Shown here: positions 42,202 through 50,534 of the stretch, in pieces | Numbering within the stretch: position 1 is the first letter of the stretch | Layout: each line of letters starts with the position of its first letter | Assembly (NCBI GenBank): GCA_946494635.1 | Contig: CAMMCS010000001.1 | Coordinates: forward strand, 1 to 50,561 | DNA from: an uncultured Oscillibacter sp. | GTDB lineage: Bacteria; Bacillota; Clostridia; Oscillospirales; Oscillospiraceae | Length of the DNA: 50,561 bases | Direction of reading: 5' to 3' | Translations under genes and position numbers: made by a program | The notes under the pieces: model-generated | Told to the model about the DNA's origin: nothing | Seen by the model: only the letters and a program-made list of their open reading frames with translations | The model's database searches: none

Positions 42202-43827
42202 ATGCCGCAGTTTGATCCGCTGAAGTATTCCTACGCATCCCACCGCAATGTGGTCTACGCCAAGAAGGGAATGGCCTGCTCCACTTCACCCATCGCGTCC
42301 CAGGTGGGGCTGGACATTCTGAAGGCCGGCGGCAACGCCATGGACGCGGCCGTCGCCATGGCCACGACTCTGCCTCTGGTGGAGCCCACCGGCAACGGCC
42401 TCGGCTCAGACTGCTTCGCCCTGGTGTGGAGCGAGCAGGACCACAGGCTGTTCGGCCTGGACGGCTCCGGCGTGGCCCCCATGGCCCTCTCTGCGGAGAC
42501 GGTCAGGGCTGCCGGCTACAACGCCGTCCCCGTCAACGGCTGGCTGCCCACCATGGTGCCCGGCGCCCCCAGCGCCTGGGCGGAACTGCGCCGCCGCTTC
42601 GGCACCAAGTCCATGGCGGAGCTGATGGCCCCGGCCATCCAGTACGCCCGGGAGGGCTTCTGCATCCCGGTGAACGTCTACAAGCAGTGGCGGGCCGAGG
42701 TGGTGCGCTTCACGGCCGCCGCGGAGAAGGAGCCTGAAGTCTACGGCCCCTGGCTGCAGTATTTCACCAAGGACGGAAAGACCTATGAGCCCGGCGACAC
42801 CTTCAGGAACCCGGATTATGCCAAGACGCTGGAATCCCTGGCCGCCACGGACTGCGAGAGCTATTACCGCGGCGAGATTATGCAGAAGATCGTGGACTTC
42901 TCCAACAGGACTGGCGGCTTCTTCGCCGAGAGCGACTTTGAAACCTACCATGCCCAGTGGGTGGAACCCATCTCCGTCAACTACAAGGGTTATGACGTGT
43001 GTGAGATGCCCCCCAACGGCCACGGCATCACCGCCCTGATGGCCCTGAACATGCTCAAGGGCCTGGCGCTGGGCGATGACCGCGAGACCGCTGACGTCTA
43101 CCACAAGATGATTGAGGCCACCAAGCTGGCCTTCGTGGACACGAAGAAATTTGTGGCGGATCCCCGCTACATGCGCACCAAGGTGTCCGACATGCTGTCC
43201 GACCGGTATGCCGACGTCCGCCGGGCCCTGATCACCGACAAGGCTGTCTACCCCGAGGCGGGGGATCCCTCCTGCGGCGGCACGGTGTATTTCTGCGTCG
43301 CTGACGGCATGGGGAATATGGTCTCCTTCATCCAGAGCAACTACAACCGCTTCGGCTCCGGCATTGCCGTGCCCGGAACCGGCATCACCATTCAGGACCG
43401 GGGAGCCAACTTCTCCCTGGATCCGGAGAGCGATAACTACCTGGAGGGCGGCAAGAAGGCCTATCACACCATCATCCCCGGCTTTTTGATGAAGGATGGA
43501 AAGCCTGTGGGCCCCTTCGGCGTCATGGGCGGCTTCATGCAGCCCCAGGGCCATGTTCAGGTGGTGGTGAACACGGTGGACTACCATATGAATCCCCAGG
43601 AGTGCCTGGACGCGCCCCGCTTCCAGTGGGTGGGGGAGAAGAAGGTCCAGCTGGAGCGGGAGGTCCCGGCCCATCTGGCCCAGAAGCTCTCCGACATGGG
43701 CCATCAGGTGGAGATTGTCAACTCCAACCTGGGGATGGGCCGCGGGGAGATTATCTGGCGGCTGGAGGACGGCACTCTGGTCGGCGGAACCGAGCCCCGG
43801 GCCGACGGGACCATTGCCGCCTGGTGA
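42202..43827 (+). CDS. ggt: Gamma-glutamyltransferase (cytoplasmic YwrD-type)
   Basis: This 541-residue Ntn-hydrolase transfers or hydrolyses gamma-glutamyl groups, as from glutathione. It should self-cleave before Thr361 (SCGGTVYFCVAD), giving a large and a small subunit. The N-terminal family motif LDILKAGGNAMDAAVAMATT and the glycine-rich GVMGGFMQPQGHVQVVVN are clear. No signal peptide is present, unlike exported E. coli Ggt, so it should act in the cytosol on imported substrates. AGAAAGGTG precedes the ATG. It is the third gene after the peptidase and transporter. A terminator follows. Confidence 0.92.
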   Translation: MPQFDPLKYSYASHRNVVYAKKGMACSTSPIASQVGLDILKAGGNAMDAAVAMATTLPLVEPTGNGLGSDCFALVWSEQDHRLFGLDGSGVAPMALSAETVRAAGYNAVPVNGWLPTMVPGAPSAWAELRRRFGTKSMAELMAPAIQYAREGFCIPVNVYKQWRAEVVRFTAAAEKEPEVYGPWLQYFTKDGKTYEPGDTFRNPDYAKTLESLAATDCESYYRGEIMQKIVDFSNRTGGFFAESDFETYHAQWVEPISVNYKGYDVCEMPPNGHGITALMALNMLKGLALGDDRETADVYHKMIEATKLAFVDTKKFVADPRYMRTKVSDMLSDRYADVRRALITDKAVYPEAGDPSCGGTVYFCVADGMGNMVSFIQSNYNRFGSGIAVPGTGITIQDRGANFSLDPESDNYLEGGKKAYHTIIPGFLMKDGKPVGPFGVMGGFMQPQGHVQVVVNTVDYHMNPQECLDAPRFQWVGEKKVQLEREVPAHLAQKLSDMGHQVEIVNSNLGMGRGEIIWRLEDGTLVGGTEPRADGTIAAW

Positions 43828-43889
43828 GCACGGTATTCTCCTGGGGAGGCCCCAGGAGCTGTGAGAACTGGATTTGAAAATCGGAATTG

Positions 43890-43929
43890 GCGCAGCCATG
43901 CCCCCCTGATGGAGCATGGCGCGCTTTTC
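43890..43929 (+). terminator. Rho-independent terminator after ggt
   Basis: GCGC-A-GCCATGC (43890-43901) pairs with GCATGGC-GCGC (43914-43924) and is followed by TTTTCC. A second perfect 9-bp hairpin, CTCCTGGGG/CCCCAGGAG, lies just upstream at 43838-43858. Confidence 0.75.
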
Positions 43930-43965
43930 CTGTCAATATATCGACGTGAGGAAGAGGGGTTTGAA

Positions 43966-44529
43966 TTGTTTCGCGACCTGATCACATTGTATCTGCTGTT
44001 TTTCCGTATGGGCGCGGTCACCTTCGGCGGAGGCTACGCCATGCTGCCGATTCTGCGCAGGGAATTTATTCAGAGCCGCAGCTGGATGGACGAGGAGACC
44101 ATCATGGATTACTATGCCCTCAGTCAGGGCCTGCCCGGTATCATCGCAATCAACGTCTCTGTGTTTATCGGCTACCGCCGCCGCGGCGTCCCCGGCGGTA
44201 TTGCCGCCGCTCTGGGTATGGTTTCGCCCTGCATTATCATTATTTCCATCATCGCGTTCCTGCTGGCGGGCTTTCAGGACAATCCCTATGTCCGCCATGC
44301 CCTGGCGGGGATCTCTGTCTGCGTCATCGCCCTGATTCTGGATGCCGTCATCAGCCTGTGGAAAAAGGGCGTCAAGGACAAGGTGGGGCTTGCCATCTGC
44401 CTGGTGATGCTGGTTTTAAGCGTGTTTACCAGCATTTCCCCCATCCTGCTGGTCATTTCCTGCGCACTGCTGGGCATTGCCGTACGGACGCCCCAGCGCA
44501 GAGCTGAAAAAGGAGGGGAGAAGCCGTGA
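43966..44529 (+). CDS. ChrA-family transporter, first half
   Basis: This 187-residue protein is a single ChrA (chromate ion transporter, CHR) domain. It has family motifs FFRMGAVTFGGGYAMLPIL, YALSQGLPGIIAINVSVFIG and GMVSPCIIIISIIA, and about six helices. I chose TTG 43966, seven bases after GAAGAGGGG. An in-frame ATG at 43909 sits inside the terminator hairpin and is unlikely. It overlaps the second half by four bases (GTGA). Split ChrA pairs are common in Firmicutes and need not transport chromate; the natural substrate is unknown. Confidence 0.85.
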   Translation: MFRDLITLYLLFFRMGAVTFGGGYAMLPILRREFIQSRSWMDEETIMDYYALSQGLPGIIAINVSVFIGYRRRGVPGGIAAALGMVSPCIIIISIIAFLLAGFQDNPYVRHALAGISVCVIALILDAVISLWKKGVKDKVGLAICLVMLVLSVFTSISPILLVISCALLGIAVRTPQRRAEKGGEKP

Positions 44530-45092
44530 TTTATCTGCAGCTGTTCTGGGAATTTTTCAAGATCGGCCTGTTCGCCGTGGGAGGCGGGATGGCGACGCTG
44601 CCATTCCTGCAGGAGCTGGCGGAGAAAACCGGCTGGTATCCGCAATCCCTCATCACGGATATGATCGCAATTTCAGAATCGACGCCCGGCCCCATCGGCA
44701 TTAATATGGCCACCTATGTGGGATGCAATGTGGCGGGCATTTTCGGGGGAGTCGTGGCGACCCTGGGAGAGATCATCCCCTCTGTCATCATTGTGGTGAT
44801 TGTCTCCAAATACCTGGAAAAATTCCGGGGGAGCAAGCTGGTCAACGACGCCTTTTACGGCCTGCGCCCGGCCGTCACCGGCCTGATTGCCGCCGCAGGG
44901 ATCAGCGTGATCCAGGAGGCGTCTATCTTCCACTGGGACCTCTATCAGCAGACGGGGGAGCTGCTGGCCTTTTTTGACTTCAAGAAAATCCTCTATTTTG
45001 CCCTGGTGTTCTTTGCAATCAAGAAATTCAAAAAGCACCCGATCGTGTATATCGCGGCCTCCGCGGCCGTGGGCATCCTGCTGGCCTTCTGA
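44526..45092 (+). CDS. ChrA-family transporter, second half
   Basis: This 188-residue second CHR domain starts at GTG 44526 and has the matching motifs LFAVGGGMATLPFLQELAEK, ISESTPGPIGINMATYVG and TLGEIIPSVIIVVIV. It overlaps the first half by GTGA, so both halves should be made in equal amounts and assemble as a pseudo-dimer in the membrane. It ends about 200 bases before a bidirectional terminator. Confidence 0.87.
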   Translation: MIYLQLFWEFFKIGLFAVGGGMATLPFLQELAEKTGWYPQSLITDMIAISESTPGPIGINMATYVGCNVAGIFGGVVATLGEIIPSVIIVVIVSKYLEKFRGSKLVNDAFYGLRPAVTGLIAAAGISVIQEASIFHWDLYQQTGELLAFFDFKKILYFALVFFAIKKFKKHPIVYIAASAAVGILLAF

Positions 45093-45439
45093 GCTTCCGG
45101 CGCCACGCGCGGGAGGAAGCAGGCACCGCCATTCCGCGCCGGAGCCAGCATTTATCGCAGCATCCGACCCGCTTTGCGCGGCAGGCCCTGTGTTTTTCGG
45201 GCGCCGAAAAACGGCCGCCGCGGGGCCTCGAGCCCGGAAGATCCCGCCGGCGTATGGACGCTGGCTTGCCGGCATCAGAATTTCGGGCAGATAAAAGCAC
45301 TCTGTGCCGCCTTGGGCGAAAACACAGAGTGCTTTTTCATCAGTCCGGATTTGGCTGCCGCAGGCCTCCGGGCAAGGAGGGGAGCGGCGGCACCGCAAAC
45401 GCATGGTTCCGGAAGGCTTGAAAAGCTGCCGGAAGCAGG
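45093..45439. other. Convergent intergenic region
   Basis: No gene is supported. It is GC-rich with palindromic CGCGC tracts and contains the bidirectional terminator listed next, between the ChrA pair and the VWA-FHA gene. Confidence 0.5.
45293..45337. terminator. Bidirectional terminator
   Basis: AAAAGCACTCTGTG (45293-45306) pairs with CACAGAGTGCTTTT (45323-45336) around a 16-base loop. The A-run and T-run let it serve both converging operons. Confidence 0.88.
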
Positions 45440-46921
45440 TCAGAACTTCAGCGCGAACACGACATCCCCCAAAGAGATCTGATCGCCGCTGCGCAGAACA
45501 CTGGCCATCTCAATCCGGCTGCCATTGACGCAGGTGCCGTTCTGAGAGCCGAGATCCTCCAGATATACGGTCCCATTGGTCATGAAGACTCTGGCGTGCT
45601 GCCGGGAGACAGAGTTGTCTCCAAAGGGAATATCGCACGCAGCGTCCCGGCCGATGATCAGTTCGTGCCGAAGCGTGAACTCCAGGCCGCTCCCCTGATA
45701 GGCGCCCTGGAATATTTCGAGCCGCATGTAAATGCCGTCCTCCTCCGGCTGAGAGGGCTGCGGGACAGGGGCGGGCTGCGGAGCAGCTGCGGGAGAGGAT
45801 TTCTTCCGCCGCAGAAGGAAAATCCCTGCGGCAGCGGCAAGTGCGACGGCAACGCCGATGGCTGGCAGCAGGATCATATGGGCAGAGGACTCCCCGGCGC
45901 TTTCGGAGGGAGCGCCGGCTCCTGCGGGAGCAGAGTCTGCAGCGGGGAGCTCAGCTTCCGGAGAGGAGGGGGGAAGGGGGGCAGGCTCCTCCTCCGCAGG
46001 ATCCCCCGCCGTCTCGCCATCTGACGGAAACGGGATGGCAGTTGTCCCGCGGCATACCAGTTCCCCATCAGAGGCGAATGTGACAGAGAGCTGCGGCGTC
46101 CCGTCAGAGGGCGTGAAGCCCGAGAGGGAAAAGCTGGTGACATAGAGCTCGCCGGTCTGTGCCGAAAGGGAGGCCGCGGCCTCTTCCGCAGTGAGGCCAT
46201 CGCCAACGACCTGATGGGTTCCGCCGGACGCCTCTGTCAGGGAGGCCAGGCTTTCCAGGGCGGCTGTATCTGTGCCGAAGCCCACCGAATGGAGCATCAC
46301 GTCAGAAGCATTGACCCGCTCCAGAAGCTCCTCATAAGAGACACTGGCTCCCGGATCGTACTGCACCGCGTCAGACAGAACAATCAGGCCGCGGAGCTCA
46401 TTTCCGGTGCGAGGCATGCCGTTGAAGCAGTCCAGCGCCTGGCTGATGGAGCTGTGGAGCCGGGTAACCGTCTCATCCATTGGGATGGCGGCCATTTCTC
46501 CGGCCAGATCCTCCGGGGAAACATCCTCCGCCAAGAGTGAAAAGGAGTCCCCGAAGGAGGCCAGAAGAAAGCGGGTATTCTCGCCGCCGGCAGCGGCCAG
46601 ACTCTCAGCAAAGGCCACCGCATCCTCCCGGAAGGGGGGCATGGAGTTGGAGTTGTCCACCAGCAGCATCCAGGTCACAGGAAACCCCGCCTGCCGGACG
46701 GTTTCCAGAGTGCTGTCGGCAGGGAAGGTCCGGCCCTCGATCTCTGCGTCGGCCTTTGTGATGGGCTGGTCGGTCCCCGAGATCTCCACATAGGTGTAAA
46801 CGTTGTCCTGATACACAAAAGCCCGCACCAGCCGGGCCGCGGCGGCTGCCTGGGCACCGGCCGCCAGCGCCAGGGACAATGCCAGGGCTGCGGCCAGAGA
46901 AACCATTCGTTTCATCCGCAT
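45440..46921 (-). CDS. Membrane-anchored VWA protein with cytoplasmic FHA domain
   Basis: This 493-residue protein has a signal peptide (about 1-25) and an extracytoplasmic von Willebrand A domain. Its metal-binding MIDAS is LLVDNSNSM (Asp89, Ser91, Ser93). A Pro/Ala/Glu-rich stalk (about 310-345) leads to one transmembrane helix (about 350-370) followed by RRKK. A cytoplasmic FHA domain closes it (IIGRDAACDIPF, NSVSRQHARVF, DLGSQNGTCVNG). It links an outside metal-dependent ligand domain to inside phosphothreonine recognition. It overlaps the phosphatase gene upstream by ten bases and is the last gene of the operon. Confidence 0.9.
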   Translation of the reverse strand: MRMKRMVSLAAALALSLALAAGAQAAAAARLVRAFVYQDNVYTYVEISGTDQPITKADAEIEGRTFPADSTLETVRQAGFPVTWMLLVDNSNSMPPFREDAVAFAESLAAAGGENTRFLLASFGDSFSLLAEDVSPEDLAGEMAAIPMDETVTRLHSSISQALDCFNGMPRTGNELRGLIVLSDAVQYDPGASVSYEELLERVNASDVMLHSVGFGTDTAALESLASLTEASGGTHQVVGDGLTAEEAAASLSAQTGELYVTSFSLSGFTPSDGTPQLSVTFASDGELVCRGTTAIPFPSDGETAGDPAEEEPAPLPPSSPEAELPAADSAPAGAGAPSESAGESSAHMILLPAIGVAVALAAAAGIFLLRRKKSSPAAAPQPAPVPQPSQPEEDGIYMRLEIFQGAYQGSGLEFTLRHELIIGRDAACDIPFGDNSVSRQHARVFMTNGTVYLEDLGSQNGTCVNGSRIEMASVLRSGDQISLGDVVFALKF

Positions 46922-47631
46922 TCCTCCACAAAAACGGCGATCAGAGAGAAATTGTCATTGCCCGGGGGCGTTCTCCGAATGTGGCGGAGCAGCATCCCCT
47001 CCGCCCACTCCTTCGGCGTATGGGCCTTACAGAGCTCAGCCAGAATCTCCTCATTGTAGACATACTCCCAGAACCCGTCGGAGCAGAGGAGGAAGGCGTC
47101 TCCCGCGGCCACATCCCCGTGCCCGGCCTCGGGGCGGCAGGGCTCCTTGCCCAGCACCCGCAGCAGACGGCTGCGGTCGTCATCGTGGTAGACATCCATG
47201 TAGGAGATCTCGCCGCCAAGGAATTTTTTGTAGGTGACGGAGTGGTCGGCGGTGACGCCGGCCGGCATCCCGCCCGAAAACCGGTAGAGCCGGGAATCCC
47301 CGATGTGGGCCCAGACCGCCTGGCTTCCCCGCAGGGACAGGGCCACGGCAGTGGTGCGCATTTCCTCCTGTCCAGGCTGCGCCTGCTGACGGAGGATCTC
47401 CTGATTGGCGGACTGGAACAGATCCAGCAGTCCGGTCTCATCCAGCGTATCCGCCTGGGAGATGCCGGTGAAGATGGCGTCTACCGCCGCGGCGGAGGCA
47501 ACCTCGCCGCAGCTGTGTCCGCCCAGGCCGTCCGCCAGGACAAAGATGCCCTGCTCTGCCGAGGCCCGGAGGCTGTCCTCGTTATGTTCCCGGCCGCCGC
47601 GGTTTGTATAGGCGTAAGCGCTCACCTTCAT
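46912..47631 (-). CDS. PP2C-family Ser/Thr phosphatase
   Basis: This 239-residue cytoplasmic phosphatase of the PPM/PP2C family (Stp/PrpC-like) has the start NRGGREHNEDS (metal Asp19), IFVLADGLGGH (Asp34), WAHIGDSRLYR and FLLCSDGFWEYV. It ends with GNDNFSLIAVFV. It should remove phosphate from Thr/Ser on proteins bearing FHA-binding sites. It lies between the protease-FHA and VWA-FHA genes in one operon. The locus holds a second, different PP2C. Confidence 0.9.
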   Translation of the reverse strand: MKVSAYAYTNRGGREHNEDSLRASAEQGIFVLADGLGGHSCGEVASAAAVDAIFTGISQADTLDETGLLDLFQSANQEILRQQAQPGQEEMRTTAVALSLRGSQAVWAHIGDSRLYRFSGGMPAGVTADHSVTYKKFLGGEISYMDVYHDDDRSRLLRVLGKEPCRPEAGHGDVAAGDAFLLCSDGFWEYVYNEEILAELCKAHTPKEWAEGMLLRHIRRTPPGNDNFSLIAVFVEECG

Positions 47632-47636
47632 GGCAC

Positions 47637-48842
47637 TTACTCCAGATCCACATAGATGGTATTATCCACCTCACCCAGATAGAAGGAGCTCTTGGGCGGC
47701 AGCTTGGTGGGAGACTGGGGCTGAATCCGCTGGCCGCCAGCCAGGAAGGTGCCGTAGGTGGAGTTGAGATCCGTCACGACGAAGACGTTTTCCCGCTCGT
47801 CATAATAGACCTGGCAGTGGTGGGAGCTGACGCCCGGTGTGCCGTCCTGATACACCAGGCGGCAGGTGGCGCTGTCCCGGCCGATCTGCACCGGCTGCTG
47901 ATGGTGCAGCTGCACCACAAGCCCGCCATGCTGGGGAGACATGGAGCGAAGCACCGGGGAGCCGGACGGCTTTTCCGCTGCAGCAGCGGGGGCGGGCTTC
48001 TTCTTCCGCGCCAGCGCCACAATCACGATGACGGCTGCGACCACCACCACGGCGGCAATGCCCACATAGAGCATGGTGCTGCCGGAGGAGGAGCCGCTGT
48101 ACAGGGAGTAGGCGATGTTATTCCGGTCCAGCATGGGCAGGACCTCGCCAACGCTGACCGCGTAAAACAGGTTTTGATCCAGGTTGGAGGCAGCGGTATT
48201 GATGCCCAGCACCGCGCCGTTTCCGTCGATCAGGGGGCCGCCGGAGTTGCCGCCGCTCATGGCGGTATCCGTCTGGATCAACTGGCGGCCGGTGCCGCTC
48301 TCTGTCAGCAGGCGGCCGATGCTGCCGGCAGTGACGGTGGCGTCGTCCGGGCTGAAGGAGTTCACGGCCTGCACCGTCATATCCGCCGCCAGCGGATACC
48401 CAACGGCGTAGACCTCGTCGCCCAGCATGGTGTCCTCCACCTCCCGCATCTGGAGGGCAGAGCGCTTGTCAGTAGGCTCCTCCAGGCGAAGAACGGCGAT
48501 ATCCTTTTCCACGTCATAGTCCACCAGGTATGCCTCTTCCTCTTCATCCTGGTCAAAGAGCACATGGAGTTCTCCGCCGCCCAGGGCCTTGCCGGCAAGA
48601 ATGAAATCATCCACTACATGGCAGTTGGTGACGATGTACTCCGGATCCTCCCCAGGCGTACCCACAAAGAAGCCGGTGCCGCGCCAGTAGTTCATGACGC
48701 CGTTTTCGTCCGGAGCGCCGGTTCGGATCAGAACAATCCCGTTGAGCGTTTCCTGATTGAAGGCCGCCATGGACGGCACCGCCAGGGCTGCCGCCAGTAC
48801 AGCCGCCAGCAGCGCCGCGGCCAATTTCCGCAAAATAGTCAT
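47637..48842 (-). CDS. Membrane-anchored trypsin-like protease with FHA domain
   Basis: This 401-residue protein has a signal peptide (about 1-27). The S1C-like protease domain has triad His75 (VTNCHVVDD), Asp114 (VEKDIAVLRL) and Ser200 (SGGNSGGPL). One transmembrane helix (about 257-282) precedes RKKK. The cytoplasmic C-terminus is an FHA domain (VQIGRDSATCRL, GVSSHHCQVYY, LNSTYGTFLAG). No PDZ domain is present, unlike DegP/HtrA. The same outside-effector/inside-FHA layout as the VWA protein suggests that phosphorylation inside controls proteolysis outside, or the reverse. It lies five bases upstream of a PP2C gene. Confidence 0.9.
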   Translation of the reverse strand: MTILRKLAAALLAAVLAAALAVPSMAAFNQETLNGIVLIRTGAPDENGVMNYWRGTGFFVGTPGEDPEYIVTNCHVVDDFILAGKALGGGELHVLFDQDEEEEAYLVDYDVEKDIAVLRLEEPTDKRSALQMREVEDTMLGDEVYAVGYPLAADMTVQAVNSFSPDDATVTAGSIGRLLTESGTGRQLIQTDTAMSGGNSGGPLIDGNGAVLGINTAASNLDQNLFYAVSVGEVLPMLDRNNIAYSLYSGSSSGSTMLYVGIAAVVVVAAVIVIVALARKKKPAPAAAAEKPSGSPVLRSMSPQHGGLVVQLHHQQPVQIGRDSATCRLVYQDGTPGVSSHHCQVYYDERENVFVVTDLNSTYGTFLAGGQRIQPQSPTKLPPKSSFYLGEVDNTIYVDLE

Positions 48843-48864
48843 AGTCCTCTCTCCTGTCTTTTTG

Positions 48865-49695
48865 TTATTGATAGGCGATCATGACGCCTGTGTAGTTGTC
48901 CTGAGCAGGCAGGGCCTTTTCCAGCACCATGGTCTCCAGCAGCCGGCAGCCCTCGTCCGGGGACAGGGACATGGCCTCTCTCAGCTCAGGGACGCTCAGC
49001 ACGCCGCTGATCCCGTCGGAACACAGCAGGATCACATCTCCCGGCTCCAGACGCCAGGGCCGCAGGCTCTGGTCCACAAGCTCCAGGTGGTCAATCCCCA
49101 CAAAGGCGGTAAGCCGCCGGGCGTCCTCATCCTGCTCCGCCCGCTCTTTCCGGATGGGCTCCTGATAGAGCTCCTCCAGATACAGGTCATTCAGGCAGGT
49201 ATGCTCCCGGTTCAGCTGGAAGACGCAGTCCCCCCGCTTGAGGAAGATGGCGCTGTCCCCCACGCTGATCCAGTGCAGCTTGTCGCGCAGAAGCCGCACC
49301 GCCACGGCCGTGGTTCCGCTGTGCCCCTGAAACCGCTGGAAGATCCCGTCGCTTGCAGCCAGGATCCCCTCCCGCAGCTGCTGGGGGACGTCACCCTCCT
49401 CCAGAAGGGAGCGGAAGAGCTGTATGAGGGCCTCCACCGCGGCTTCGCTGGCCTCATTGCCGTCAGCCATGCCGCCCATGCCGTCCGCCACCACGGCGAA
49501 AAGCCCCTGGCGGGCCAGCGCGTCCGGATCGGAGACATTGCAGAGGGCGAAAGAGTCCTCCTGCCGTTCCCGCTGGCCGACGCCCTGCACATTGCCCACC
49601 TGAAGGGCGGGACGCCGGGACACCGGAAGCTCCACAGTGGCGCCGTCCTCCGTCACCCGGCGGGCACGGCCGAAGAGCCGATCAAACATCCCCAT
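48865..49695 (-). CDS. PP2C-family Ser/Thr phosphatase, second paralogue
   Basis: This 276-residue PP2C has the metal motifs RERQEDSFAL (Asp47) and FAVVADGMGGMADG (Asp71), plus ISVGDSAIFL, LLCSDGISGVL and AQDNYTGVMI. It has an N-terminal extension of about 30 residues (MFDRLFGRARRVTEDGATVE) absent from the other copy and only moderate similarity to it, so the two are not recent duplicates. It overlaps the upstream FHA gene by 14 bases. Two phosphatases with no kinase inside the window suggest the partner kinase lies beyond the right edge or elsewhere. Confidence 0.9.
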   Translation of the reverse strand: MGMFDRLFGRARRVTEDGATVELPVSRRPALQVGNVQGVGQRERQEDSFALCNVSDPDALARQGLFAVVADGMGGMADGNEASEAAVEALIQLFRSLLEEGDVPQQLREGILAASDGIFQRFQGHSGTTAVAVRLLRDKLHWISVGDSAIFLKRGDCVFQLNREHTCLNDLYLEELYQEPIRKERAEQDEDARRLTAFVGIDHLELVDQSLRPWRLEPGDVILLCSDGISGVLSVPELREAMSLSPDEGCRLLETMVLEKALPAQDNYTGVMIAYQ

Positions 49696-50500
49696 GGTCC
49701 TTCTGCTCCTCCTGCTTCCAGGTGAAACGTTCGCCGCAGAGCGGGATGAACAGCAGCTTGGTCTCGCCGAAGTCGATCAGGTCATAGGCCTGCAGCGGTG
49801 TGGCGGAGAATACTTCCTCGCCGTTGAGATAGATGATATTCCGCCCGTCCCCCGGCAGCAGGTTGAACCGGTTGTTCCGGTCGCTGTAGCTGATCTTGGC
49901 GTGATTTTCCATGGAGATGGTCCGGTCGCCGGTGATGGTGATATCCATTCGGTCGCCCCGGCCGATGGCGTTGATGCCGCCCCGGATGGTATAGCTCTTG
50001 CCCCGGCTGGGGCCCTCCACACAGGCCAGCCATCCCACCACCGGGTCGAAGCCCATCTTCTCCTGCATCATGCCCACGGTCTTGCCGGCATCCAGGACGC
50101 TGGGGCCGTGAAACTTAGGCGGCGCGGTGGGCTCCGGCGCCTCAGGGGGGATGGGGGCGGGCGGCGCATAGCCTCTGGGGGGCATGGTCTTCTGGGGGGC
50201 GGTCACCGGGATGGAGCCCTGAGGCGCGTAGCCCTTGGGCGGCATGGTCTTGGAGTCCGCCGTTACTGGGATGGCGCCCGCGGGAGCGGAGGGCTGCTGC
50301 GGCGTGAGGGGCGCCGTCTTTTGCTCCGCTGTCACCGGCACGGCGGAGAGAGGCGCGGTGCGGCCCGCGTCCGTCACCCGGATGGGGGCGGTGCGGCCCG
50401 CGGCCGCCACGGTGATCTGCTGGTTGTTCTTGCAATAGGGACAGGTGGGGTATTTCTCCGGGTCATAGAGATGCCCCCGCCCGCATTCGATCTGGGCCAT
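49682..50500 (-). CDS. Zinc-ribbon FHA protein with Thr-Pro repeat linker
   Basis: This 272-residue cytoplasmic protein has an N-terminal zinc-binding motif (Cys6, His10, Cys20, Cys23). A Pro/Ala/Thr-rich linker (about 30-130) and a C-terminal FHA-type domain (NAIGRGDRMDITI, SMENHAKISY, IYLNGEEV) follow. The linker holds repeated basic-Thr-x-Pro sites: GRTAP at Thr37 and Thr48, KTAP at Thr62, KTMP at Thr85 and Thr105. Three are embedded in a (I/V)PVTA-xx-KT(A/M)P repeat. These look like kinase targets that FHA domains could bind, as in GarA/OdhI. AGGAGG lies just upstream of the ATG. Confidence 0.85.
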   Translation of the reverse strand: MAQIECGRGHLYDPEKYPTCPYCKNNQQITVAAAGRTAPIRVTDAGRTAPLSAVPVTAEQKTAPLTPQQPSAPAGAIPVTADSKTMPPKGYAPQGSIPVTAPQKTMPPRGYAPPAPIPPEAPEPTAPPKFHGPSVLDAGKTVGMMQEKMGFDPVVGWLACVEGPSRGKSYTIRGGINAIGRGDRMDITITGDRTISMENHAKISYSDRNNRFNLLPGDGRNIIYLNGEEVFSATPLQAYDLIDFGETKLLFIPLCGERFTWKQEEQKDHGDV

Positions 50501-50534
50501 TTGGGATTCCTCCTATTACAATAAATTTGGACAG

